A DNA stretch of 64,000 nucleotides from Seohaeicola_A nanhaiensis (GCF_042654245.1 NZ_JBHSGI010000033.1:62001-126000), one strand, 5' to 3'; positions 15,229 to 24,053 are shown, numbered from the stretch's first letter. Numbers and translations: made by a program. The notes: generated by a model from the letters alone, not told the origin.

Positions 15229-15438
15229 ATGCAATGCGACTGGATACTCGACGTACTTGCAGACTTGAAATCCTTCGCCGTGGCCAATGACCTGTCGGCC
15301 CTGGCGGAACAACTGGAAGACACAACCTTGGTCGCGGCCGCGGAGATCGCGTCGCGGGCCGGACAAGTGCACGTGAATGGCGAACTCGGACAACCTGGAT
15401 CAGATTCTTCGGCGATTGGAGCAAGCCAGCGCGCTTGA
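15229..15438 (+). CDS. Small conserved protein overlapping luxR
   Basis: 69 aa. MQCDWILDVLADLKSFAVANDL, then SALAEQLEDTTLVAAAEIAS. The first 45 residues look like an amphipathic helical protein of a type I recall upstream of LuxR regulators in Rhodobacteraceae; the tail (after about residue 49) is low-complexity because it is read from luxR's other frame. It overlaps the luxR gene by 62 bp in a different frame. GGGAGA lies 8 bp before the ATG at 15229; an in-frame TTG at 15223 is less likely. Function unknown, possibly translational coupling or modulation of LuxR. Confidence 0.6.
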   Translation: MQCDWILDVLADLKSFAVANDLSALAEQLEDTTLVAAAEIASRAGQVHVNGELGQPGSDSSAIGASQRA

Positions 15439-16096
15439 GGATCTTTTCAGGGTCGTCTACGCGATCCGGGACGTATTCGGCATCGACCACGTGGTCTATC
15501 ACTGGGTCGATGCGAAGGGAGACCAATACGGCTGCGGCACCTATTCGCTGGCCTGGGCCGACCGCTATCTCGCGCGGAACTACATCCGCGTGGACCCGGT
15601 GGTAATAGGCTGTTTCCAGCGGTTTCACCCGGTTGACTGGAAACGGCTGGACTGGTCGTCGAAGGCGGCACGCGAGTTTCTGCTGGATGCGCATGAACAC
15701 GGGGTTGGCAACCAGGGCTATTCGATTCCGATCCGGGGGCCGAATGGACAGTTCGCATTATTCACGGCCAATCACACCTGCGACGACGAGACCTGGGCCA
15801 GGTTGACGGAGCAGCACAGCCGCGATCTGATCCTGCTGGCGCATTTCATGAACCGGAAGGCGCTGGAGTTTGAGCCGAACCGCACGCCGGAGCAGTCGCG
15901 CCAATTGTCGCCACGGGAAATCGACGCGATGACCCTGCTGGCAATGGGCTATAGCCGCGCGCAGGTGGCCGAGACGCTGTCGATCTCGGAGCATACGCTG
16001 CGGGTCTATATCGAAAGCGCGCGCTTCAAGCTGGGCGCGCTGAACACGACCCATGCGGTGGCGCGGGCCATCGGTTTCGGATTGATCGTGGTCTGA
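15377..16096 (+). CDS. LuxR-family acyl-homoserine-lactone receptor/regulator
   Basis: 239 aa. The N-terminal autoinducer-binding domain keeps the residues that define AHL receptors: Trp60, Tyr64, Asp73, Pro74 and Trp88, and Gly114 before the YSIPIRG strand (TraR W57, Y61, D70, P71, W85, G113). The C-terminal helix-turn-helix spans about 172-236 (LSPREIDAMTLLAMGYSRAQ to RVYIESARFKLGA). It is therefore likely to bind a real AHL, made by the luxI gene 93 bp downstream. The ATG at 15377 lies inside the preceding small ORF. Confidence 0.93.
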   Translation: MANSDNLDQILRRLEQASALEDLFRVVYAIRDVFGIDHVVYHWVDAKGDQYGCGTYSLAWADRYLARNYIRVDPVVIGCFQRFHPVDWKRLDWSSKAAREFLLDAHEHGVGNQGYSIPIRGPNGQFALFTANHTCDDETWARLTEQHSRDLILLAHFMNRKALEFEPNRTPEQSRQLSPREIDAMTLLAMGYSRAQVAETLSISEHTLRVYIESARFKLGALNTTHAVARAIGFGLIVV

Positions 16097-16106
16097 ACAA
16101 GGCGTT

Positions 16107-16124
16107 ACCGCCCCGGCTGGCGGT
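16107..16124. promoter_or_regulatory. lux-box-like dyad between luxR and luxI
   Basis: ACCGCC-CCGGCT-GGCGGT is an 18-bp element with perfect 6-bp arms, 66 bp before the luxI start. Size and placement fit a LuxR operator, but without a T-tract it could also be a simple hairpin at the end of luxR. Confidence 0.35.
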
Positions 16125-16189
16125 TCCATCAGAGCTTAATCCAGCCTGCCTAATGGTCACTCCTTCTGCGCCAGATGGGAGTGACCGAC

Positions 16190-16825
16190 ATGCTGCGCTA
16201 TCTTTATGCCGATCAGCTGGGTGACTTCCCGACGCTTGCGCATTCCATGTTCACCGACCGGGCAGACCAGTTTGCCCGCCGGATGGGCTGGCCGGTGACG
16301 GTGGATGCGCAGGGGGAGGAGCGCGACGTCTATGACAGCCTGAACCCGCTCTATGTGATCTGGGAACAGGCGGACGGCCTGCATGGCGGGTCGATGCGGT
16401 TTCTGCCGACGACGGGGCGGGTGATGGTCAACGATGTCTTCGCCGATCTGGCGGGTGGCGCGATTTCCAGCCCGCTGATCTGGGAGTGCACGCGGTTCTG
16501 TCTGGGGCAGGAGGCCGGTCCCCGGGTGGCGGCGGCGCTGATGCTGGGCGGGGGCGAAATCATGGCGCGCCTGGGGGTGCGCCATTTCGTGGGCGTGTTC
16601 GATGCGCGGATGGTGCGGATCTATCGCGCCATCGGCGCGAGCCCCGAGGTCCTGGGCAGCCGGGGCAGCGGGCGGGACCAGGTGAGCGTGGGTCTGTGGT
16701 CGTTCACCGAGGCGGCGCGGAATCGGGTGGCACGTCGGGCGCGGATTTCGCCCGAGCTGTCGCGCCTCTGGTTCGAGCGCAGTTTCGGAACGCCCAGACC
16801 GCTCGACCGACTGGCCGGTGCATGA
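16190..16825 (+). CDS. Acyl-homoserine-lactone synthase (LuxI family)
   Basis: 211 aa. Makes AHL signals from S-adenosylmethionine and acyl-ACP. The invariant LuxI residues are present: R-x3-F and W in DRADQFARRMGW, E-x-D-x-x-D in EERDVYD, the Arg of SMRFLP, and the Glu and Arg of WECTRF. The ATG at 16190 is preferred because GGGAG lies 8 bp upstream; an ATG at 16175 would add five residues before the usual MLRYLYADQL. The acyl-chain preference cannot be read from sequence. Likely co-transcribed with luxR. Confidence 0.93.
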   Translation: MLRYLYADQLGDFPTLAHSMFTDRADQFARRMGWPVTVDAQGEERDVYDSLNPLYVIWEQADGLHGGSMRFLPTTGRVMVNDVFADLAGGAISSPLIWECTRFCLGQEAGPRVAAALMLGGGEIMARLGVRHFVGVFDARMVRIYRAIGASPEVLGSRGSGRDQVSVGLWSFTEAARNRVARRARISPELSRLWFERSFGTPRPLDRLAGA

Positions 16826-16872
16826 GGGCAAGACCTCTGGCGGAGGGCGGCGCGCGCCTGTAGGGTCGCGCC

Positions 16873-18399
16873 ATGTCTGCCCCGAGTGTGACCTTTTCCG
16901 ACGACCAGGCCAGCGCTTACGACAGCGTGACCGATCTGCTTCGAAGCGTCGGCATCAATCTGGACGATGCGCTGCTGACCCCGCCGGCGGCCGCCGGGGG
17001 CGGGGTGATGGCGGTGATCGGCAAGGCGGGCTCCGGCAAGACGCTGCTGCTGGCCGAGCTTTACAAGGCGCTGGCGGCGGCGGGGGTCGATGTGGTGTCG
17101 GGCGACTGGGAGGGGCGCCGGCGGAAGGATCGCCGGACGCTGGCGATCCTTGCGCCGACGAACAAGGCGGCTTCGGTGCTGCGGCTGCGGGGCGTGCCGG
17201 CGACGACGATCCACCGGATCCTCTATACCCCCGTCTACGATCCGGAGTACGAGCGTGTTGCGGCCTGGCTGGCGGGCGAGGGCGAGCGGCCGACTGTCGA
17301 GGGTCTGACGGATCTTGCCCTGGACCGGGCCTTTGCCTTCTATCAGGGCAACAAGTCGATCCCCGGTGCGCTGGCGGCGGCGGGGCTGCGCGGGTCGGAT
17401 TTCATCACCGGGTGGAAACGGCGGGAAGAGCCGTTGGACATCGGCTTTGTCGACGAAGCCTCGATGCTGGACGAGAAGCAGTTCGAGGATCTGAAGGAGA
17501 TCTTTCCGACGCTGCTGCTGTTCGGGGATCCGGCGCAGCTTGCCCCGGTGAACCAGAGCGGTGGCATGGTCTTTGACAAGCTCGCCGCGCCACGCCGGCT
17601 GGAGCTTTCGCGAATCCACCGGCAGGAGGCGGGCAACCCGATCCTGGATCTCGCCCATGCGCTGGCAGATCCGGCGCTGGGGTATGAGGACTTCGAGCGG
17701 ATGGTCGAGGCCACCTCGCGGCAGGACGACCGGGTGATCTGGGGTCAGCGGGTCGAGGTCGACCTGATGGCGCGCTCGCCCGTGCTGGTCTGGCGGAACG
17801 CGACTCGGATCCGGCTGATCAGTGCCTTTCGCAGCGTTCATGGCGCGCCCGAGGATGCGCTGCTGGAAGGCGAGCCGCTGATCTGCGACGGGATCGACCT
17901 GCCGGTGAAGCACCGCAAGAAGCGGCTGGATCTGGAGGCGCGCGGCCTGATCAAGGGCGCGCAGGTGATCTATCTGGGGCCGGGGCGCAAGCCGGGCTTT
18001 TCGCGGCTGCATGTCATTGGCGCGGAAGAGCCGCAGGTGTCGGCGGCGACGATCATCCAGATCGAGAAGCCGGACGAGGAAGAGCCGTTCATTCCTTTTG
18101 CCGCCGGCATGGGCGCGACCTTCGTGCACGGGGCGGCCTGCACCATCCACAAGGCGCAGGGGTCGCAGTGGGAGAACGTGCAGGTCTTTGCGCCCGATCT
18201 TTACGCCGCGGCGCGGGCGGGGCGCAGCGAGGCGGGGCAGCCGTTGTGGAAGCGTCTGGCCTATGTGGCGATCACCCGCGCCTCGGAGCGGCTGTATTGG
18301 GTGGTGCGCAACCGGCTGTCGAAGCCCAGCGGCGGCCTGCGGGTGGACGACCTGCGCAGCGGTCCGGCACCGCTGGTGCTGGAACGCGAGGACACCTGA
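16873..18399 (+). CDS. RecD-like superfamily 1 DNA helicase/ATPase
   Basis: 508 aa. Walker A GKAGSGKTLLLAELY, motif Ia LAPTNKAASVLR with TIHRILYTP, Walker B IGFVDEASMLD, motif III LLLFGDPAQLAPV, motif IV-like SRIHRQ, and the UvrD-type C-terminal motifs TIHKAQGSQW and VAITRASERLYW. This is the single-subunit RecD-like (RecD2/TraA-type) helicase set without RecBCD partners. It starts 47 bp after luxI in the same direction; whether it is quorum-controlled is unknown. Confidence 0.88.
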   Translation: MSAPSVTFSDDQASAYDSVTDLLRSVGINLDDALLTPPAAAGGGVMAVIGKAGSGKTLLLAELYKALAAAGVDVVSGDWEGRRRKDRRTLAILAPTNKAASVLRLRGVPATTIHRILYTPVYDPEYERVAAWLAGEGERPTVEGLTDLALDRAFAFYQGNKSIPGALAAAGLRGSDFITGWKRREEPLDIGFVDEASMLDEKQFEDLKEIFPTLLLFGDPAQLAPVNQSGGMVFDKLAAPRRLELSRIHRQEAGNPILDLAHALADPALGYEDFERMVEATSRQDDRVIWGQRVEVDLMARSPVLVWRNATRIRLISAFRSVHGAPEDALLEGEPLICDGIDLPVKHRKKRLDLEARGLIKGAQVIYLGPGRKPGFSRLHVIGAEEPQVSAATIIQIEKPDEEEPFIPFAAGMGATFVHGAACTIHKAQGSQWENVQVFAPDLYAAARAGRSEAGQPLWKRLAYVAITRASERLYWVVRNRLSKPSGGLRVDDLRSGPAPLVLEREDT

Positions 18400-18408
18400 C
18401 GGCGCGGG

Positions 18409-19173
18409 TCAGTTCTGGCGCAGCAGGCGGAAGGCCTCGGACGCGCCGTAGCCGGCGGCAATGGCGATGGCCAGCGACATCAGGCCGTAGAGCAGGGCGT
18501 GTTCCCGCGAGAGGGTAAACAGCCAGCGTTCCATCCCCACCTTGTTGACGGCGATTGTGGTGCGGTAGCTGGAGACGACGCGGCCCTCGCGGGTCAGGAA
18601 GATGCGGGTCTCGTAATCGCCTTCGACCAGGTTCGCCGGCATCTTGATGGCGGTGCGGAACAGCGTCTGTTCGTCCAGCTCGACGTCGCCTTCGAGCAGC
18701 TGGTAGAGGCCCTGCCGTTCGCGGATGCGGATGACGGCATCGGTGAAGCTGGCCGCATCCGTGATGTTCATCGGGGCCCCGACCGAGCGGATCACGCGGT
18801 CGATGGTGATCTTCTGGCGGAGATCCTCGACATCGCGCAGCACCTCGCGGATCGGCCCGGTGGTGGCCACGGCATAGAAGCTGGGGGCGGCGTCGACCTC
18901 GACCGCGTCCTGGTTGATCCAGATGCCGTAGACCTTGGCCTTGCGGCGCACCTGGACCGGAGCCATCGGGCCGGTGACGGTGATCACGACCTGAAGCGGG
19001 TCGCCGTCGGGGATCGGTTCCTCGCGCTTCACGGCGCCGAAGATCAGAATTTCGGAGCCGTCAAAATTGGTGTTGATCGAGACATTGTCGCGCGAGAGGC
19101 CGAGCACGACCTCTTCGGCGGCGGCAGGCAGGGCGCCGAGCATCAGCAGGCAGGCAAGGAGCAGGGAACGCAT
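18409..19173 (-). CDS. TIGR02186 family membrane-anchored periplasmic protein
   Basis: 254 aa. Signal peptide MRSLLLACLLMLGALPAAAEE, a periplasmic beta-rich domain (EVVLGLSRDNVSINTNFDGSE at its start) and one C-terminal membrane helix (about residues 226-246). In alphaproteobacteria this family is found beside TauE/SafE permeases, as here, where the permease gene ends 3 bp upstream. A role as an accessory subunit for that exporter is inferred from this pairing. Confidence 0.82.
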   Translation of the reverse strand: MRSLLLACLLMLGALPAAAEEVVLGLSRDNVSINTNFDGSEILIFGAVKREEPIPDGDPLQVVITVTGPMAPVQVRRKAKVYGIWINQDAVEVDAAPSFYAVATTGPIREVLRDVEDLRQKITIDRVIRSVGAPMNITDAASFTDAVIRIRERQGLYQLLEGDVELDEQTLFRTAIKMPANLVEGDYETRIFLTREGRVVSSYRTTIAVNKVGMERWLFTLSREHALLYGLMSLAIAIAAGYGASEAFRLLRQN

Positions 19174-19176
19174 GGC

Positions 19177-20103
19177 TCATTGCCCTCCCAGACGGGTGAG
19201 GGAGTAGAGTTCGGAGGGCATCAGCAGCAGTTCGAGCGCCAGCTTGCCGCAGACCGTCAGGACGAGCAGGGCGAGCAGGACGCGCAGCTGTTCGGCCTTG
19301 AGCTTCATCGCGAACTGGGTGCCGAACTGCGCGCCGATCACGCCGCCGAGCAGCAGCAGAACGGCAAGGACCGTGTCGACGGTCTGGTTGGTGATCGCGT
19401 GCAGCATGGTGGTGAAGGCGGCCACGAAGATGATCTGGAACAGCGAGGTGCCGACCACGACCTTGGTGGGCATCCCGAGCAGGTAGATCATCGCCGGAAC
19501 CATGATGAAGCCGCCGCCGACCCCCATGACCGCCGCCAGCGCGCCGACGAAAAGGCCGATCAGCAGCGGTGGAAAGACCGAGATGTAGAGGCCCGAGGTG
19601 CGAAAGCGCATCTTGACCGGCATCGCGTAGATCCAGCTCTTGTGCCGGCGCGACGAGGGCTTGCGCGGGCCGATGGGCTTGCGCGACTTGCGGATCGCGT
19701 TGACGCTTTCGATGAACATCAGCAGGCCGACGATGCCGAGGAACAGCACGTAACAGAGCCGCACCATCAGATCGACCTGACCGATGCTCTTGAGGTAGTT
19801 GAACAGGATCACGCCGAAGCCGGAGCCGATCAGACCGCCGATCAGCAGCACCACGCCCATCTTCAGATCGACCGTCTTGCGCCTGAGATGCGCGAGGATC
19901 GCCGAAAAGGAGGAGGCGACGATCTGGTTGGCCGAGGTCGCGACGGCCACGGCAGGGGGGATGCCGACGAAGAACAGCAGCGGGGTGATCAGGAAGCCGC
20001 CGCCGACGCCGAACATGCCCGACAGGATGCCGACAAGCCCGCCCAGCCCCAGGATCAGGAAGGCGTTGACCGAGACCTCTGCGATGGGAAGGTAAATCTG
20101 CAT
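19177..20103 (-). CDS. TauE/SafE family anion (sulfite/organosulfonate) permease
   Basis: 308 aa with about eight membrane segments in two halves. Each half starts with the family glycine motif: GLGGLVGILSGMFGVGGGFL near residue 20, and AVMGVGGGFIMVPAMIY in the second half. A charged cytoplasmic linker (RKSRKPIGPRKPSSRRHKSW) joins the halves. The family exports sulfite, sulfoacetate or related anions. Linked to the TIGR02186 gene with a 3-bp gap. The substrate is not determined. Confidence 0.88.
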   Translation of the reverse strand: MQIYLPIAEVSVNAFLILGLGGLVGILSGMFGVGGGFLITPLLFFVGIPPAVAVATSANQIVASSFSAILAHLRRKTVDLKMGVVLLIGGLIGSGFGVILFNYLKSIGQVDLMVRLCYVLFLGIVGLLMFIESVNAIRKSRKPIGPRKPSSRRHKSWIYAMPVKMRFRTSGLYISVFPPLLIGLFVGALAAVMGVGGGFIMVPAMIYLLGMPTKVVVGTSLFQIIFVAAFTTMLHAITNQTVDTVLAVLLLLGGVIGAQFGTQFAMKLKAEQLRVLLALLVLTVCGKLALELLLMPSELYSLTRLGGQ

Positions 20104-20208
20104 GTCCGCTCCTTGCCCCCGTACCCTAAACCAATCAATACACGATGCACCCAGGTGGCCGACTGGACCGATGACCTGCCGGAATCTGGCAACACGCTGC
20201 CTGCTTCC

Positions 20209-21174
20209 TCAGCGCTCCTTCACATAGGGCTCGCCCCCGGCGCGGGGGGCGATGGCCTTGCCGACGAAGCCGGCGAGGATCACGACGGTCAGCACATAGG
20301 GCAGGGCGTCCATGGCCTGGACCGGGATCGTGATCTCGCCCAGGCGGATGTTCTGGTAGCGCAGCGCGATGGCCTGCAGGAAGCCGAACAGCAGGCAGGC
20401 CCACATCGCCTGCCAGGGCCGCCACTTGGCGAAGATCAGCGCGGCGAGCGCGATGAAGCCGCGCCCGGCGGTCATCTCCTTGACGAAGCCCGCCTGGAGC
20501 GCGGTCGAGAGATAGGCGCCGGCGATGCCGCAGAGCAGGCCGCAGATGGCCACGGCGGCAAAGCGCAGCCCGACCACCGAGACGCCGGCGGTATCGACGG
20601 CCGCCGGGTTCTCGCCCACCGCGCGCAGACGCAGGCCGAAGCGGGTGCGGTAGAGGATCCACCAGGTGGTGGGCACCGCTGCGACGGCGAGATAGACCAG
20701 GATCGAATGGCCCGAGATCAGCTCGGCATAGACGGGGCCGAGCACCGGCACGCCCGACAGGGCGTCGGCGAAGGGCAGGGTCAGGGCGTTGAACCGCGCC
20801 TCGGACCCGAGCGAGGGGGTGCGGCCGCCCTGGGCGAACCAGTCCTGCGCGATCAGCACGGTCATGCCCGAGGCGAGGAAGTTGATCGCCACGCCCGAGA
20901 TCAGCTGGTTGCCGCGGAAGGTGATCGAGGCCAGCCCGTGCAGCCCCGAGAGCAGCATCGAGACGGCGATGCCGGCGAGCAGGCCCAGCCAGACCGATCC
21001 GGTGAGCGCCGCCGTGGCGGCGGCGAAGAAGGCGGCGGCCAGCATCTTGCCTTCGAGCCCGATGTCGAAGATGCCCGCGCGTTCCGAATAGAGGCCGGCG
21101 AGGCAGGCCAGCAGCAGCGGCGTGGCGAGGCGGACGGAGCTGTCGAGCACCTGGAGGACGGTGAGGAAATCCAT
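20209..21174 (-). CDS. BMP-type ABC transporter permease 2 (nucleoside importer)
   Basis: 321 aa integral membrane protein with the BPD_transp_2 fold. The opening SVRLATPLLLACLAGLYSER, AGIFDIGLEGKMLAAAFFAA is typical of the second permease in guanosine/nucleoside (YufQ/RnsD-type) importers. The start overlaps the stop of the first permease by one base (ATGA-type junction at 21174). It is the last gene of the ATPase-permease-permease set, behind the lipoprotein-type binding protein gene. The precise nucleoside is inferred only from family. Confidence 0.88.
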   Translation of the reverse strand: MDFLTVLQVLDSSVRLATPLLLACLAGLYSERAGIFDIGLEGKMLAAAFFAAATAALTGSVWLGLLAGIAVSMLLSGLHGLASITFRGNQLISGVAINFLASGMTVLIAQDWFAQGGRTPSLGSEARFNALTLPFADALSGVPVLGPVYAELISGHSILVYLAVAAVPTTWWILYRTRFGLRLRAVGENPAAVDTAGVSVVGLRFAAVAICGLLCGIAGAYLSTALQAGFVKEMTAGRGFIALAALIFAKWRPWQAMWACLLFGFLQAIALRYQNIRLGEITIPVQAMDALPYVLTVVILAGFVGKAIAPRAGGEPYVKER

Positions 21175-22268
21175 CAGGACCGTCCCTTCCGGGCGGCGAG
21201 GAAGATCCGCTCAAGCGGCATCCGCACCATGTTGTCGAGCGCGCCGGTGAACAGGATCACCAGCGCCTGGATCACCGTGATCATCTCGCGCGGGATCTTG
21301 GTCCAGAGCGCCAGCTCGGCGCCGCCCTGGTAGAGAAAACCGAAGAGGATCGCGGCGAGGAAGACGCCGAAGGGATGGCTGCGCCCCATCAGCGCCACGG
21401 CGATGCCGATGAAGCCGGCGCCCTCGGTCGCGTTCATCACCAGCCGCTCGGCCTCGCCCATGACGTTGTTGATCGCCATGCAGCCGGCGAGCGCGCCCGA
21501 GATCAGCATGGTGACCAGAATGATCTTCACGCCCGAGATGCCGGCATAGCGGGCCGCCGGTTCGGACTGTCCGAAGGCGCGGATTTCATAACCGAGCCGC
21601 GTGCGCCAGATCAGCGCCCAGACCAGGACGCAGGCGGCGATGGCGACCAGCAGCGAGACATTGGCCGGCGCGGCATTCGAGAAGGAGATGCCGAGCGGCG
21701 CGAGCAGGTCGTGAAGGGTCGGCAGGTGCACCGTCTCGGGGAAACGCGCGCTGGCCGGATCCTGCGAGCCGCGCGGTTTCAGCAGGTTGACCAGCAGGTA
21801 GTTCAGCAGCGCGGCGGCGATGAAGTTGAACATGATCGTGGTGATCACGACGTGGCTGCCCCGCCTGGCCTGCAGCCAGGCGGGGATCAGCGCCCAGGCG
21901 GCGCCCATGATCGCGCCCGCGACGGTCGCGCCCAGGAGCGCGAGGCTCCAGTGCGGCCAGGGCACGTAGAGGCAGGCCAGCGCCACGCCCAGGCCGCCGA
22001 GCATCGCCTGCCCCTCGCCGCCGATGTTGAACAGGCGGGCGTGGAAGGCGACGGCGACGGCGAGGCCGGTGAACATGAAGTTGGTGGCGTAATAGAGCGT
22101 ATAGCCCCAGGCATAGGTCGACCCGAGCGCGCCCTCGATCATCATTTTGACGGCAGCCACCGGATCCTCGCCGATGGCCAGGATCACCAGCGCCGAGAGG
22201 ATCGCCGCCAGCACCAGCGAGATCAGCGGCACCAGCACGACCTCGGCCCATTTGGGCATCACGTCCAT
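21174..22268 (-). CDS. BMP-type ABC transporter permease 1 (nucleoside importer)
   Basis: 364 aa with nine or ten membrane helices, YufP/RnsC type. Family stretches: FMFTGLAVAVAFHARLFNIG, GEGQAMLGGLG, and a C-terminal GFIGIAVALMGRSHPFGVFL. It forms a heterodimeric channel with the permease encoded next, which overlaps it by one base. The gap to the ATPase gene is 229 bp and is filled with hairpins, unusual inside an ABC operon. Confidence 0.88.
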   Translation of the reverse strand: MDVMPKWAEVVLVPLISLVLAAILSALVILAIGEDPVAAVKMMIEGALGSTYAWGYTLYYATNFMFTGLAVAVAFHARLFNIGGEGQAMLGGLGVALACLYVPWPHWSLALLGATVAGAIMGAAWALIPAWLQARRGSHVVITTIMFNFIAAALLNYLLVNLLKPRGSQDPASARFPETVHLPTLHDLLAPLGISFSNAAPANVSLLVAIAACVLVWALIWRTRLGYEIRAFGQSEPAARYAGISGVKIILVTMLISGALAGCMAINNVMGEAERLVMNATEGAGFIGIAVALMGRSHPFGVFLAAILFGFLYQGGAELALWTKIPREMITVIQALVILFTGALDNMVRMPLERIFLAARKGRS

Positions 22269-22310
22269 GTCCCGCGTCCCTCCGCTGTCGTTCCGGTGTC
22301 CCCTGCAGAC

Positions 22311-22480
22311 GCGCCCTGCGGGCGCAAAGCCGCGCGGGGCGCGGCTGCCTCCGGCGGAGGGTATTTGGGAACCAGAGAAGGGGCGGAGCGCCGCGCTCTT
22401 CTCTTCTCTGGTTGCTTAAATACCTCGGGGGGTTCGGGGGGCAGCGCCCCCCGCGTCGGTCGGATCGCGCAGCGATCCGA
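22311..22480. repeat. REP-like array of five hairpins inside the ABC operon
   Basis: Five inverted repeats in tandem: GCGCCC-TGC-GGGCGC (22311-22325), GCCGCGC-GGG-GCGCGGC (22329-22345), a long imperfect pair of 24-bp arms around AACCAGAGAAG (22357-22380 and 22403-22426), GGGGGGC-AGC-GCCCCCC (22436-22452), and TCGGATCGC-GCA-GCGATCCGA (22460-22480). None has a T-tract in the operon direction. Similar GGTATTT..AACCAGAGAAG palindromes are, in my recollection, scattered in Rhodobacterales genomes, so this is probably a repeat-family member. Confidence 0.8.
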
Positions 22481-22497
22481 AACCACGGCCCGCGCGC

Positions 22498-24051
22498 TCA
22501 CGCCGCCGCCTCCGACACGCCGGCCATCAAGAGGCCCAGCTCCTTTTCGTCCGTCTGTCCGGGCAGCCGTTCGCCCATTATGCGCCCGTCGAACATCACC
22601 GCGATGCGGTCCGACAGCGACAGGATCTCGTCCAGTTCGACCGACACCAGCAGCACCGCCGCGCCCTGGTCGCGCAGGGCGACGATCTGCTTGTGGATGA
22701 ATTCGATGGCGCCGATGTCGACGCCGCGGGTCGGCTGGCCGACCAGCAGCAGGTCGGGGTCGCGTTCGATTTCGCGGGCGACGACGATCTTCTGCTGGTT
22801 GCCGCCGGAGAAGTTCCTGGCGGCGAGCCAGGGGTCGGGCGGGCGGACATCGAAGCGTTGCATCTTGGCGGCGGTGTCGGCGCGCAGGGCGCGGTTGTTC
22901 ATGAACAGCCCCGCGCGGTAGTCGGCGGCGTGGTGATAGCCGAAGGCGACGTTTTCCCAGGCGTGGAAGGCCATGATCAGCCCCTCGCGCTGGCGGTCTT
23001 CCGGCACATGGGCGATGCCGCGCGCCCGGCGCGACTGGCCGTCGGCGGCGGGCTCGAGCGCTTCGCCCTTCATCCGCAGCGTGCCGGTGGCCGCGCGCAT
23101 GCCGCCGATCACCTCGAGCAGTTCGGACTGGCCGTTGCCGGCCACGCCGGCGATGCCGAGGATTTCGCCGGCGCGGACGTTCAGCGAGATGCCTTTGAGC
23201 CGTTCCACCCCGGCCTCGTCGATGACGCGCAGGTTCTCGACCTCGAGCACCGGCGCGCCGGGTTTTGCAGGTGCCTTGTCGACGCGCAGCAGCACCTTGC
23301 GGCCCACCATCAGCTCGGCCAGCTGTTCGGGCGAGGTCTCGGCGGTCTTCACCGTCGCGGTCATCTCGCCGCGGCGCATCACGCTCACCGTGTCGGTGAT
23401 CTCCATGATCTCGCGCAGCTTGTGGGTGATGAGGATGATCGTCTTGCCCTCGGTGCGCAGCCGCCCGAGAATGCGGAACAGCTGGTCGGCCTCGGCGGGC
23501 GTCAGCACGCCGGTCGGCTCGTCCAGGATCAGGATCTCGGCGCGCCGATACAGCGCCTTGAGGATTTCGACCCGCTGCTGCTTGCCCACGCCGATCTCTT
23601 CGATCACCGCGTCGGGGTCGACATTCAGGCCGTATTCCCTTTCGAGCTTGACCAGTTCGGTGCGCGCCTTGGCCATCGAGCGGTTCAGCAGGGCGCCGTC
23701 CTCGGCGCCGAGGATGATGTTTTCGAGCACGGTGAAATTCTCGACCAGCTTGAAGTGCTGGAAGACCATGCCGATGCCGGCGGAGATGGCGGCCTGGCTG
23801 TCGGGGATCTCGGTCTTTTTGCCCTTGATGAAGATCTCGCCCCGGTCGGCCTTGTAGAAGCCGTAGAGGATGCTCATAAGCGTGGACTTGCCGGCGCCGT
23901 TCTCGCCGATGATGCCGTGGATGGTGCCGGGCATCACGCGGATCGAGATGTCCTTGTTGGCCTGTACCGGGCCGAAGGCCTTGGAGATGCCTTTCAGTTC
24001 GATGGCCGGAGCGGCGGTGTCCCGCCGCTCCGAAGGGGTCGCCCCGGTCAT
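22498..24051 (-). CDS. BMP-type ABC transporter ATP-binding protein (two domains)
   Basis: 517 aa, two nucleotide-binding domains as in RbsA/YufO. Domain 1 has Walker A GENGAGKST, signature and Walker B ILILDEPTGVLTP. Domain 2 has the degenerate Walker A GVAGNGQSE, FSGGNQQKIVVAREI and LLLVGQPTRGVDIGA. The degenerate second P-loop is normal for this family. Its ATG lies 2 bp from the stop of the binding-protein gene. Powers uptake by the two permeases downstream. Confidence 0.93.
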   Translation of the reverse strand: MTGATPSERRDTAAPAIELKGISKAFGPVQANKDISIRVMPGTIHGIIGENGAGKSTLMSILYGFYKADRGEIFIKGKKTEIPDSQAAISAGIGMVFQHFKLVENFTVLENIILGAEDGALLNRSMAKARTELVKLEREYGLNVDPDAVIEEIGVGKQQRVEILKALYRRAEILILDEPTGVLTPAEADQLFRILGRLRTEGKTIILITHKLREIMEITDTVSVMRRGEMTATVKTAETSPEQLAELMVGRKVLLRVDKAPAKPGAPVLEVENLRVIDEAGVERLKGISLNVRAGEILGIAGVAGNGQSELLEVIGGMRAATGTLRMKGEALEPAADGQSRRARGIAHVPEDRQREGLIMAFHAWENVAFGYHHAADYRAGLFMNNRALRADTAAKMQRFDVRPPDPWLAARNFSGGNQQKIVVAREIERDPDLLLVGQPTRGVDIGAIEFIHKQIVALRDQGAAVLLVSVELDEILSLSDRIAVMFDGRIMGERLPGQTDEKELGLLMAGVSEAAA

Positions 24052-24053
24052 GC

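Noticed and set aside
18499..21333. A 944-codon open frame on the plus strand opposite the TauE and permease genes
   Set aside because: Antisense shadow of three well-supported genes; low-complexity Asp/Glu/Gln/His-rich composition.
22460..22480. Perfect hairpin as terminator of the ATPase gene
   Set aside because: No T-tract on the minus strand and it is one of five hairpins in an array; the permeases downstream must still be expressed.
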